Positions 16,201 to 24,159 of a DNA stretch of 64,000 nucleotides are shown here, piece by piece. Below the pieces are notes generated by a model. That model made no database searches. It had not been told where the DNA came from and saw nothing but the letters and a program-made list of their open reading frames with translations. The stretch comes from an uncultured Tateyamaria sp. GTDB taxonomy: Bacteria > Pseudomonadota > Alphaproteobacteria > Rhodobacterales > Rhodobacteraceae. The position numbers and the translations under genes were made by a program. Location: assembly GCF_947496075.1 (NCBI RefSeq), contig NZ_CANMBJ010000004.1:434001-498000 (forward strand), read 5' to 3'. The stretch's first letter is position 1; the number at the start of each line of letters is the position of its first letter.

Positions 16201-17097
16201 TCAACTCTCCTTCGCGGGAATGGTATCGAAGGCGCGCGTCTTCAGCCCCTTCTGAATTTCATAGATGGAAATCGGCACATCCGGCTGTGGTTGCGGGATG
16301 CGGATCGGGATGTCTTTCAGGCGCGGGGTCAGCGTTGGCTCACCGCACAGCATCCGGGTGTTGTAATCTTCGATCCCATCCCACTTGGTCATACTGCCCA
16401 TGATCGGAAAGGCATCCGCCGCCATCATCTCGTAGAACAGAATGCGCCGCGCCCGGTTGCTCGTATTCAGAGCCGACCCATGCACAATCCGACCATGGTG
16501 AATACTGATCGACCCGGCAGGCCCGGTCAGCGGCACCGCATCCGCCATATCCAGCCCGTGCGCCTCGGGCAGCATTGCGCCGGCAAAGACCCCATCCACG
16601 TGATGATCATAAACCGGCCCCTTATGCGAGCCCGGGAATACCATCAGCGGCCCGTTCTCTTCAGCCATATCGTCGATGCATATACCAATGGCCAGAATGT
16701 CGTCGTTGGTATGCGGATAGAATGCATAGTCCTGATGCCATTCGACCGCCGCCCCATAACCGGCCGATTTCATGTTCAATTTGGTAGTGTGCAGCCGCAG
16801 GTTCGACCCAATCAGATCGCGGGCGGGGGCAAGCACGTGGTCGGAATACATCAACTCCAGCACCACGTCCGAAATCATATGCGGTAGCTTGATCCGCCGC
16901 AGGCGCGGATCATCGGCAGAGTGACTGTCCTCCAGATCAAGCCGGTCATTGCTCTCGGTCATGGTCGCGGCCTCAGCCTCGAACCGTGCAATCTCGTCCC
17001 GGATCTTGGTCAGCCAGTCGTCGGGGATCTGGTTTGCAACCAGCAGATAGCCCTGCTCATCATACTGTGCTTTCTGATCTGCAGTCAGACACTCCAT
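16201..17097 (-). CDS. Phytanoyl-CoA dioxygenase (PhyH) family Fe(II)/2-oxoglutarate oxygenase 1
   Basis: From ATG 17097, which overlaps the stop of the UxaA-like gene (TGATG), the protein has 298 residues; a longer reading from 17121 lies inside that gene. The facial triad is H121-x-D123 (EWHQDY) and H206 (RIVHGSA), with an arginine for 2-oxoglutarate ten residues further. Family members hydroxylate or oxidatively cleave small molecules. Position between a dehydratase and a dehydrogenase of a sugar-acid operon suggests it oxidises the imported substrate or an intermediate, for example removing a methyl or other substituent (inference). Confidence 0.88.
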   Translation of the reverse strand: MECLTADQKAQYDEQGYLLVANQIPDDWLTKIRDEIARFEAEAATMTESNDRLDLEDSHSADDPRLRRIKLPHMISDVVLELMYSDHVLAPARDLIGSNLRLHTTKLNMKSAGYGAAVEWHQDYAFYPHTNDDILAIGICIDDMAEENGPLMVFPGSHKGPVYDHHVDGVFAGAMLPEAHGLDMADAVPLTGPAGSISIHHGRIVHGSALNTSNRARRILFYEMMAADAFPIMGSMTKWDGIEDYNTRMLCGEPTLTPRLKDIPIRIPQPQPDVPISIYEIQKGLKTRAFDTIPAKES

Positions 17098-18596
17098 CAC
17101 ATCACAGCCCCGATCTGCCACGGCACGAATTCGTAGTCACCAAGGCCCTGTGCTTCAGATTTCGACATCTCTCCGCTAGCAACCCTCAAGAACAGTTCGT
17201 AAATCTCGCGGCCCTTCTCTTCGAGGCTCACACCCTCCGAAAGCATCGCACCGGCGTTCACATCCATATCCTCGATCATGCGACCATACATTTCCGTATT
17301 GGTCGCCACCTTGATCGTCGGTGCGGGCTTCGAGCCAAAGGCCGACCCCCGCCCGGTGGTAAAGCACACGAGGTTGCAGCCCCCGGCGATCTGCCCCGTC
17401 ACACTCGCCGGATCATAGCCGGGAGAATCCATGAAGGTGAAGCCACGCGCCCGCACGCTATCGGCGTATTTGTAGACACCCGTCAGCGGCGTGGTCCCGC
17501 CCTTGGCAGCAGCGCCCAACGACTTCTCCAAGATCGTGGTCAGGCCACCGGCCTTGTTGCCGGGACTTGGGTTGTTGTCCATCGATCCCTTGTTACGGGC
17601 GGTATAATCCTCCCACCAGCGGATCAGATCGATCAGACGCTCACCCGTCGCCTGATCGATGGCGCGGGCGGTCAGCAGATGCTCTGCGCCGTAGATCTCC
17701 GGCGTCTCGGCCAGCACACCCGTCCCACCCTGTGCCACCAGCAGATCGGTGGCATATCCAAGTGCAGGGTTCGCGGTAATCCCCGACCACGCATCCGACC
17801 CGCCGCATTGCAAGGCCACTTTCAACTCGGATGCCGGACACGGTTCCCGCACCGCCTGATTTGCCAGTGGCAACATGGCCGCCACCTTCTCGATCCCTTT
17901 GTCGACCGTCTTTCTAAGTCCGGCGACAGATTGGATATTCATCGCTTGGAACAACGGCCCCTGTTTTAAGCCATAGGCGTCGAGCAGCCAGTCAATCTGG
18001 TTCATCTCGCAGCCCAAGCCAACCATCAGCACCCCTGCATGGTTCGGGTGACGGGCATAGCCCCACATGACGCGCTGCAGCGCCTCGAACCCGTCGCCAT
18101 TGTCCGCCATGCCACAACCCGTCCCGTGAACAAAGGCGACCACCCCATCCACATTCGGATAGTCCGCCAGCAGCTCAGGCGTGAAATGCGCCGCGATCAT
18201 CCGTGCGGCCGTGGCAGAACAGTTCACGGACGTGACGATCGCAATGTAGTTCCGCGTACCAACCTGCCCATTCTCGCGCCGGTAGCCCATGAATGTATCG
18301 CCCGAGACTGGAGCGACAGGGCGCAGGTTTGAAGCAAAATCATAGGCCACATCCGTGCCCCGAAACTCGACATTGTGAGTGTGTACGTGATCCCCAGCGG
18401 CAATGTCCCCGGCGGCGTAGCCGATCACCTGTGCGTATTTACGGATAACGTCGCCCTTGGACATGGCCCGCACCGCGATCTTGTGGCCCGACGGAATCAA
18501 TGCCCGGGTTGGCACGCCGTCTACGTCGACACCGATCTCCAACGTGCGCGTGGCGGTAACGACCGTGTCGCTTATGTCTAGACGAACAAAATCCAT
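17097..18596 (-). CDS. UxaA/GarD family dehydratase (altronate dehydratase-like)
   Basis: A 499-residue protein with an N-terminal SAF-like domain (about residues 1-95) fused to the UxaA C-terminal domain, as in altronate and galactarate dehydratases. Visible family segments include GYRRENGQVGTRNY, HGTGCGM, GLGCEMNQ, LQCGGSDAWSG and the C-terminal TTGRGSAFGSKPAPTIKV. The expected reaction is altronate to KDG, which would give this organism the galacturonate branch next to uxuA. Close relatives include sulfolactate sulfo-lyase subunits, so the substrate is not certain. It lies 10 bp after PhyH2 and overlaps PhyH1 by one base. Confidence 0.88.
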   Translation of the reverse strand: MDFVRLDISDTVVTATRTLEIGVDVDGVPTRALIPSGHKIAVRAMSKGDVIRKYAQVIGYAAGDIAAGDHVHTHNVEFRGTDVAYDFASNLRPVAPVSGDTFMGYRRENGQVGTRNYIAIVTSVNCSATAARMIAAHFTPELLADYPNVDGVVAFVHGTGCGMADNGDGFEALQRVMWGYARHPNHAGVLMVGLGCEMNQIDWLLDAYGLKQGPLFQAMNIQSVAGLRKTVDKGIEKVAAMLPLANQAVREPCPASELKVALQCGGSDAWSGITANPALGYATDLLVAQGGTGVLAETPEIYGAEHLLTARAIDQATGERLIDLIRWWEDYTARNKGSMDNNPSPGNKAGGLTTILEKSLGAAAKGGTTPLTGVYKYADSVRARGFTFMDSPGYDPASVTGQIAGGCNLVCFTTGRGSAFGSKPAPTIKVATNTEMYGRMIEDMDVNAGAMLSEGVSLEEKGREIYELFLRVASGEMSKSEAQGLGDYEFVPWQIGAVM

Positions 18597-18605
18597 GGGC
18601 CTCTC

Positions 18606-19550
18606 TCAGGCACAGAATGGGGCGTCGGACGCCCAACGGTGGATCGGAATGTGAGGCTGATGGGCAAGCCTGCTGCGGGTATTAAACCACATATCACGCC
18701 AGCCGCGCCAATCCCGCAATGCTGTTTCGGGCGCCATGCGACTGCGGGCAACAAAGCTCGGAAAATGATCGCGCCCGGTGGGCTGCCCCGTCACGTTGTA
18801 ACGCAGATCAAAGGACCAGCGAAATCCCTGAGACCAGTTTGGCAGTGATGCATGAGGCACCAAAGGATGAAACAAGACGGCACCACCAGATTTGACTGGT
18901 AGCGGCACAGCATCCGAGGTGTCGAGATGTTTGGGCGCAATGGCAGTTTGAACCTGTGGGCAATGTGGCAGAAGACCGTCATCAATACCGGGCAGCACCT
19001 GCAGACACCCATTTTCGACGGTCGCATCCGTAATCGCCACCCAGGCCGTGACCATATCGGTCGCATCAGCCTCTTCGTGGCCAACGCCACGATCCTGATG
19101 CCAGTCAGTGCTAGTGATATGCGCGCGCGCCTCGCCCTCTGCCAATTGGGGGCTCGGCGGTTTGATCCGCACATGCTGGATTGGATTCGAGGTGATCTCG
19201 GGCCCGATCAGATCCTCAATCACGTCCAACAGCCGATCCTCGACAACAAGATCAAAGATCGCCGGGCCGAAATGCATGGGGCAATCGGCCTCGATTTCTC
19301 CGCCCGGCAGGCTGATATCCATTGGCTGAAACCAATCGCACCCGACGGCATAGGACACGCTTAGTTTCTCCCAGAAGCTCAAACCCTCGCCGCCGGGCAC
19401 ATGCCCCTCCCCTTCCCACCGGGCATAAAGCTGATCCATCAGTGTCGCGTATTCCACCCGCACTGCCGAGATCACCGGCGCAGGGATGACATCCTCTACC
19501 ACAAGGTAACCTTGGGTCTGGAACTGCGCGACTTGGCTCGCGGTCAGCAT
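18606..19550 (-). CDS. Phytanoyl-CoA dioxygenase (PhyH) family Fe(II)/2-oxoglutarate oxygenase 2
   Basis: A 314-residue PhyH-fold protein with metal ligands H151-x-D153 (DWHQDRG) and H233 (VPHASL), and the co-substrate arginine likely R244. It is only distantly similar to PhyH1 in the same operon, so the two probably catalyse different steps or act on different substituents. It sits between the TRAP permease (10 bp upstream) and the UxaA-like dehydratase, i.e. directly after uptake, which suggests action early on the imported molecule. Confidence 0.87.
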   Translation of the reverse strand: MLTASQVAQFQTQGYLVVEDVIPAPVISAVRVEYATLMDQLYARWEGEGHVPGGEGLSFWEKLSVSYAVGCDWFQPMDISLPGGEIEADCPMHFGPAIFDLVVEDRLLDVIEDLIGPEITSNPIQHVRIKPPSPQLAEGEARAHITSTDWHQDRGVGHEEADATDMVTAWVAITDATVENGCLQVLPGIDDGLLPHCPQVQTAIAPKHLDTSDAVPLPVKSGGAVLFHPLVPHASLPNWSQGFRWSFDLRYNVTGQPTGRDHFPSFVARSRMAPETALRDWRGWRDMWFNTRSRLAHQPHIPIHRWASDAPFCA

Positions 19551-19559
19551 GGTGCCCTC

Positions 19560-21182
19560 CTAAAGTAGGATCGAGATGATGGGCGGCCAGATCAACAGCA
19601 CCGATAGGGCAATCAACTGGATACCGATAAAGGGCAGGAAGCCTTTGAAGATATCGGTCAGTTTGATGTGCGGTGGCGCCACAGATTTCAGGTAGAAAGC
19701 CGCCGGACCAAAGGGTGGTGACAGGAACGACACCTGCATGTTCATACAGAATACCACGCCGAACCAGATCGCCACATGGCGTGGGTTCAGTTCACCGAAC
19801 AGGCCAATCTCGTCAATCGGCAGCTTCAGCACGATCGGCAGGAACACCGGGATGATCAGCAGCACGATGCCGACCCAGTCCATGAACGCGCCCATGAATA
19901 GCAAGATCACCATCATCATCAGAATGACCAACATGGTGGGCAGTTCGGACCCGACGATGAAGTCGGCCACGTAAGTCGGACCGCCAGCAATTGTGTAGGC
20001 ACCGGCAAGGGCAGTCGCCCCGATGGTGACCCAGATAATTGTACCGGTCGATTTGAGGGTCCGCATCAGGGACTCCCACACCAGGTCAAACGATGCTTCT
20101 CCGCGCAGCAGGGCGATCACGAACACGGCCATGGCACCCATGCCTGCAGCCTCGGTGATGCCTGTGATACCGCCATAGATCGACCCCATGACAACCCCGA
20201 TCACAACGATGGGCGGGACAAGACCCTTGCCCATCGACCAGCCCAGCGCGGTGCGGGTCCGGCCAAATACGAACATGGCCAAAACCACGCTCGCCGCCAG
20301 CATGCTGCCAAAGATACCGATGTATTCTGCCGTGCCCCAGAACGCTGCTGCGCCTGTATTGGCCGCATTCGACCCCGAGAATTCGAAGAAGCTGGCGCGC
20401 AGGAACAAGGCTGCCGAAAACCCGCCGACAACTACGTTCAGGAAGGCGAGGAACAGCGCAGTCTTCTCGCGCCCCTGCGGCTCGCCTTCGACTGGGTCGG
20501 GCAGTGGTGCATCCTGGGGCCGTAGTTGCGTGCGGATGATGATGTAAATAATGATGAACGACGCCAGCATAAACCCGGGGATGAAGGACGCCGTGAACAG
20601 TGCCTTGATCGAGGTTTCGGTAATTAAGCCGTAGATGATCAGCACGATCGATGGCGGGATCATGGTGCCAAGCGAGCCGGAGGCGCAGATCACGCCGATT
20701 GCCAGATTCTGGTTGTAGCCAAGCCGCAGCATCTGCGGCAACGCGATCAGACCCAGAAGGACCACCTCACCCCCGATGATACCGGACATAGCGGCCATGA
20801 TCACAGCCATGATGGATGTCACGATGGCAATGCCGCCCCGGGTCCGGTTCAGCCAGATGTTCAGGGACGAATACATCTCTTTCGCGATGCCGGAGCGTTC
20901 CAGCAATGCCGCCATAAAAATGAAGAGCGGAATGGATATGAGAACGTAGTCCGTTAAGAGCCCGTATATTCGCTGGGCCAGGATATTGAGTGGCCCTGCC
21001 CCCGGTCGCCCGGTCAGAATGCCATCACCAAAGGTCCATGGGGCCAGCAGCAACTCCGGCTCGAATTTCATGACCAGCACAGCAACGGCGAGGATGGCAG
21101 AGGCCAGGCCAAGGGGCATCCCGATAGCAAGGAGAAGGATCAGCCCCAGCATCAGGACAAGCGAAATAGTACCGATATCCAT
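19560..21182 (-). CDS. dctM: TRAP transporter large permease subunit (DctM)
   Basis: A 540-residue protein with a dozen or more hydrophobic helices and DctM-typical loops (GLIALPQMLRLGY, SLGTMIPPSIVLIIYG, GGITGITEAAGMGA). It is the Na+-driven transport subunit of a tripartite ATP-independent periplasmic transporter. It is longer than the common 430 residues because of inserted hydrophobic and hydrophilic stretches around residues 225-310, a feature of the large DctM subgroup that pairs with long DctQ proteins. It is 4 bp downstream of dctQ. Confidence 0.93.
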   Translation of the reverse strand: MDIGTISLVLMLGLILLLAIGMPLGLASAILAVAVLVMKFEPELLLAPWTFGDGILTGRPGAGPLNILAQRIYGLLTDYVLISIPLFIFMAALLERSGIAKEMYSSLNIWLNRTRGGIAIVTSIMAVIMAAMSGIIGGEVVLLGLIALPQMLRLGYNQNLAIGVICASGSLGTMIPPSIVLIIYGLITETSIKALFTASFIPGFMLASFIIIYIIIRTQLRPQDAPLPDPVEGEPQGREKTALFLAFLNVVVGGFSAALFLRASFFEFSGSNAANTGAAAFWGTAEYIGIFGSMLAASVVLAMFVFGRTRTALGWSMGKGLVPPIVVIGVVMGSIYGGITGITEAAGMGAMAVFVIALLRGEASFDLVWESLMRTLKSTGTIIWVTIGATALAGAYTIAGGPTYVADFIVGSELPTMLVILMMMVILLFMGAFMDWVGIVLLIIPVFLPIVLKLPIDEIGLFGELNPRHVAIWFGVVFCMNMQVSFLSPPFGPAAFYLKSVAPPHIKLTDIFKGFLPFIGIQLIALSVLLIWPPIISILL

Positions 21183-21186
21183 GGGC

Positions 21187-22077
21187 TTAGTCCTTTGTCG
21201 ACACGTGTTGGCCGGTCACGTCGAGGTCGCCGACCCCTTCGTTTGCCACTTGCGCCTTGATGCGCTCAATCTCTTCTTCATCGAGGTCTTCGCCCCCGTA
21301 ATGCACTTCCTCGGCATTCCAATCAGAGATCAGGTTGATGACGGCCTGAATGGCCACCATGCCGACGACAAACAGCACCATTGGCTTCATCGTGGCTGGA
21401 ATCGGTGGATCAAATGCCGTGCCGAAGGTCTCCCAACGGTAGAACTTGTCGAATGCCTCGCCATAGCCTCCGTAGATCAGGAAGAAGGCGAATACGACGA
21501 TGAGTACGGTCGAGATGGTGTCGAATATCCGCTGCACCGAACGCGGAACCGCGTCGTACAAAAGTACAATGCGAATGTGGCTGCGCTGTTGCATGGCGTA
21601 AAGGCCGGCGCACAGGAACACAAAGCCCGCAAGCCACAGGCTAAGTTCATTCGCCCAAAGCGTTGGCGCCTCAAACACATAGCGGAGGATCACCTCGTAC
21701 AGCATCACGCTGGTCAGAAGCACGATCAACATCATGGTGACACGACCAATGAAGACGGCCAAACGGTCCGCAGCACGCCAACTTTCAAATTCCATGCCTG
21801 CACGCTGCACAGTTCGGATACCGAGATACCCGAAGGCAACAACACCTATGGCAGCAAGCCAGTCCACGATGTCAGCAAAGCCGCCGAACAGCCCGCCCAT
21901 ATTGGGGGTGACATCATTGCGTTTGAACAGAGCCGATAACTTGTCGAACTGGGATTCGTCGGTTGGGGGATAGAAGTCGAGCGTGAAGGCTGGCATGTGC
22001 CAGACCACCCAGCCCGCGCAAAAGATGAATGCCAATGGCACAAGCCACTCTATCGGAGTGCCGGAGCGCACCTGCAT
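21187..22077 (-). CDS. dctQ: TRAP transporter small permease subunit (DctQ)
   Basis: A 296-residue membrane protein, longer than the usual 160-200 residues. After a first helix (about 10-27) and a soluble stretch there is a second helix (about 69-85), then the four-helix DctQ core (about 105-270) with ANELSLWLAGFVFLCAG. A GGGGGAC site precedes the ATG. It couples the periplasmic binding protein to DctM. The acidic C-terminal tail (EDLDEEEIERI) is cytoplasmic or linker-like. Confidence 0.88.
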   Translation of the reverse strand: MQVRSGTPIEWLVPLAFIFCAGWVVWHMPAFTLDFYPPTDESQFDKLSALFKRNDVTPNMGGLFGGFADIVDWLAAIGVVAFGYLGIRTVQRAGMEFESWRAADRLAVFIGRVTMMLIVLLTSVMLYEVILRYVFEAPTLWANELSLWLAGFVFLCAGLYAMQQRSHIRIVLLYDAVPRSVQRIFDTISTVLIVVFAFFLIYGGYGEAFDKFYRWETFGTAFDPPIPATMKPMVLFVVGMVAIQAVINLISDWNAEEVHYGGEDLDEEEIERIKAQVANEGVGDLDVTGQHVSTKD

Positions 22078-22098
22078 CGCAAAGTCCCCCTATGGTAT

Positions 22099-22168
22099 GA
22101 AAAAACCCGCGCGCATCTTGCCTTGATTTGCGGCGGGTGACTTGGGGCCCCGCGTAGCGGGACCCCAA
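22099..22168 (-). terminator. Intercistronic structure between dctP and dctQ (attenuator or mRNA stabiliser)
   Basis: Just after the dctP stop there is a strong stem, 22142-22153 pairing with 22157-22168 (TTGGGG-x-CCCGC type, one mismatch, 3-nt loop). Further down the transcript a second stem, GCGGGT 22133-22138 with ACCCGC 22105-22110, is followed by a run of six T on the minus strand. Partial termination here would make more binding protein than permease, as is common in TRAP operons. Folding was judged by eye. Confidence 0.5.
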
Positions 22169-22176
22169 AGGATCGC

Positions 22177-23202
22177 TTACTCGGAGACGAGGCCCAATTG
22201 ACCGAGATAGGTCAGGTGTGCGTCGACCAGCGCCTTAGCTTCAGGCGTGTCTGCGAACTCAGGCCATGTGGCCTGTGCTGCGGCACGGAACTTGGCCAAC
22301 TCTTCGGGCGCCCACTGGCTCAGCGTCACGCCTTGCTCCCTCAGCTGGGCTGCAGCTTCGGCGTTCTTCTTCTCGAAGGTCAGTGCGGTGCGCAGAGCGA
22401 GGGCTTCCATGGCCACCTTCATGATGCGCTGATGCGATTCAGGCATCGCGTCAAAAACCGCCTTGTTGCACGCAAGGTGGTCGGACGGCATCGAGTGGAA
22501 GCCGGGGAAGTTGGCATATTTAACGATGTCATACAGACCCAAGCCCACGTTGTTGGCCAGACCCGATGCGTCCGCACCGTCGATGATACCAGTTTCCAGA
22601 GCCGTAAAGATCTCGGTGAAGTCCATCACGATGGGCGACGCGCCCAGCTTTTCAAAGATCTTGGTTTCCATGCCGGGAGGCGAACGGAATTTCCAGTCCT
22701 TGAAGTCGGCGACCTTCTCGATCGGCTTCGAGGACGCAAAGGATTCCTGACCGTAAACCCACCAGCCGATCAACTCCATGCCGTACTTGTTGTACAGCGG
22801 CGCCGCAGCTTCCTTGCCACCGCCGAAATACAGCCAGCTCAGCTGCTGATAGGGGGTTTCATAGCCGCCCATGATGTCGCCCACGAACTGGAAGGCGGAG
22901 TTCTTGCCGGTCTGGTAGCCACCACCGGTCATGTCGCAGTCCAAGATGCCCGTGGAGGCCGCGTCGAAGGTTTCGACCGACTTCACGACGGACGAGCTGT
23001 AGAACATCTCGACTTCGATCTCGCCACCCGACATCGTCTGGATGTCTTCGATGTATTGCGCAGCGAGCTTGCCCGAGACAGTCTCGGGGGCATAGTGCGT
23101 TTGAATCCGTAGCTTCGTTGTTTCTGCCGACGCCGTAAGCGCCGTGGTGGCCGCAAGAGCAGCAACAGCAGCGACCGAAGCCGCCCTCTTCAGAAATGTC
23201 AT
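22177..23202 (-). CDS. dctP: TRAP transporter substrate-binding protein (DctP)
   Basis: A 341-residue periplasmic protein: residues 1-26 are a signal peptide (basic start, Ala-rich core, cleavage near TASAE). The mature part has DctP-family segments such as FRSPPGMETKIFEKLGASP and ALETGIIDGADAS. The SPPGM arginine-containing strand is where TRAP proteins bind the substrate carboxylate. It resembles the 2-oxo-acid/TakP side of the family, so a sugar acid or related carboxylate is plausible; exact ligand unknown. First gene of the nine-gene minus-strand operon ending with kdgK; GGGAGG precedes the ATG. Confidence 0.92.
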   Translation of the reverse strand: MTFLKRAASVAAVAALAATTALTASAETTKLRIQTHYAPETVSGKLAAQYIEDIQTMSGGEIEVEMFYSSSVVKSVETFDAASTGILDCDMTGGGYQTGKNSAFQFVGDIMGGYETPYQQLSWLYFGGGKEAAAPLYNKYGMELIGWWVYGQESFASSKPIEKVADFKDWKFRSPPGMETKIFEKLGASPIVMDFTEIFTALETGIIDGADASGLANNVGLGLYDIVKYANFPGFHSMPSDHLACNKAVFDAMPESHQRIMKVAMEALALRTALTFEKKNAEAAAQLREQGVTLSQWAPEELAKFRAAAQATWPEFADTPEAKALVDAHLTYLGQLGLVSE

Positions 23203-23349
23203 GTCATCCTCCCTGACATTTTATGTGTGCGCACTTGGCAGGTTCGAACGCCCACCTTTTTGTGTCGTAAGGGAAGGCTATGCGCAGTTGCCCCTATCGG
23301 ACAACAAAAAAATGAAATTAGCGATATTTTTGAGATTTTTATGGAATTT

Positions 23350-23385
23350 CGTGATTTCGTGATTTATCGAAGGAGTTATATCACG
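23350..23385. promoter_or_regulatory. Candidate regulator binding region between dctP and gntR
   Basis: The 197-bp divergent gap is strongly AT-rich from about 23300 to 23395. It holds a tandem CGTGATTT (23350-23357 and 23358-23365) and the inverted pair CGTGAT 23358-23363 / ATCACG 23380-23385. The site is 15-50 bp upstream of the FCD regulator and on the far side of the dctP promoter. It is a reasonable operator for that regulator; no binding evidence exists. Confidence 0.4.
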
Positions 23386-23399
23386 AGTTCATACGACCC

Positions 23400-24056
23400 A
23401 TGCCCTACGATACCGACATCTTCGAAACACTGCGCTATCGCCTTATGACAAACGCTTTTGAGCATGGTCAAAAGGTGCGGGCTGAACACTTGCGTCAAGA
23501 GTTTGGCTGTTCCGCAAGCACGATTCGAGAGGTGTTGTTCAGACTGTCGACTCTCGGTTTGGTTGAGTTCCAGGAACAGCGCGGCTTTCGCGTTCCGAAA
23601 AAGTCACGCGAGGTGATTCACGAATTGACGCATCTCCGTGTGCTGCTTGAGGCCGAAGGTACGGTGATGTCGATCCGGCGCGGCGGCGTCGCGTGGGAGG
23701 CCCGGTTGACTGCCGCCCATCACCAGCTCAGCCACCTTGAAATGCGGCTGAACACCGCGACCGACCGATCACCTTTTGTCGATCTCTGGTTCGGAGCCGA
23801 GGCACAGTTCCATGAAACCCTCATTTCGGCCTGCGGATCGCAGACCCTGATCGATACCCATCACCGTGTGTATTGCCGGTTCCGCCAGCAATTGATGGTG
23901 GAGGACCGCGACTTCAATTTCATCTCGAACAACATCATGCACCATCAGCATATTCTGGATGCTGCGATGGCCGGAGACGAAGATCTGACCCGGCAGAAGA
24001 TTCACGATCATCTGGCGAGACACCTGATGGATGCGGACCAGATCGAACCTGCCTGA
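23400..24056 (+). CDS. GntR family (FadR/FCD subfamily) transcriptional regulator
   Basis: A 218-residue regulator: winged helix in residues 1-70 (VRAEHLRQEFGCSASTIREVL) and an all-helical FCD ligand domain from about 75 to 212 with histidines of the usual metal site (QFHETL near 140; C-terminal HDHLARH). FCD regulators commonly sense sugar acids such as hexuronates. It is divergent from the TRAP/uronate operon, its probable target. The start is uncertain: the AAGGAG at 23369 is about 25 bases from this ATG and no closer good site is seen. Confidence 0.88.
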   Translation: MPYDTDIFETLRYRLMTNAFEHGQKVRAEHLRQEFGCSASTIREVLFRLSTLGLVEFQEQRGFRVPKKSREVIHELTHLRVLLEAEGTVMSIRRGGVAWEARLTAAHHQLSHLEMRLNTATDRSPFVDLWFGAEAQFHETLISACGSQTLIDTHHRVYCRFRQQLMVEDRDFNFISNNIMHHQHILDAAMAGDEDLTRQKIHDHLARHLMDADQIEPA

Positions 24057-24159
24057 CGCAACGGCGATCCACGGCCTGCACTCAGGTCGCGTTGACCTTC
24101 GCCCGTCCGCCGCCTAACACCCTACGCCACTCAAAACCCGATTCAGGCAGTAGCATACG

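Noticed and set aside
21000-23110. Long plus-strand frames opposite the TRAP genes (20986-21939 and 22198-23112)
   Set aside because: They mirror high-GC coding DNA of dctM/dctQ/dctP and carry no domain pattern.
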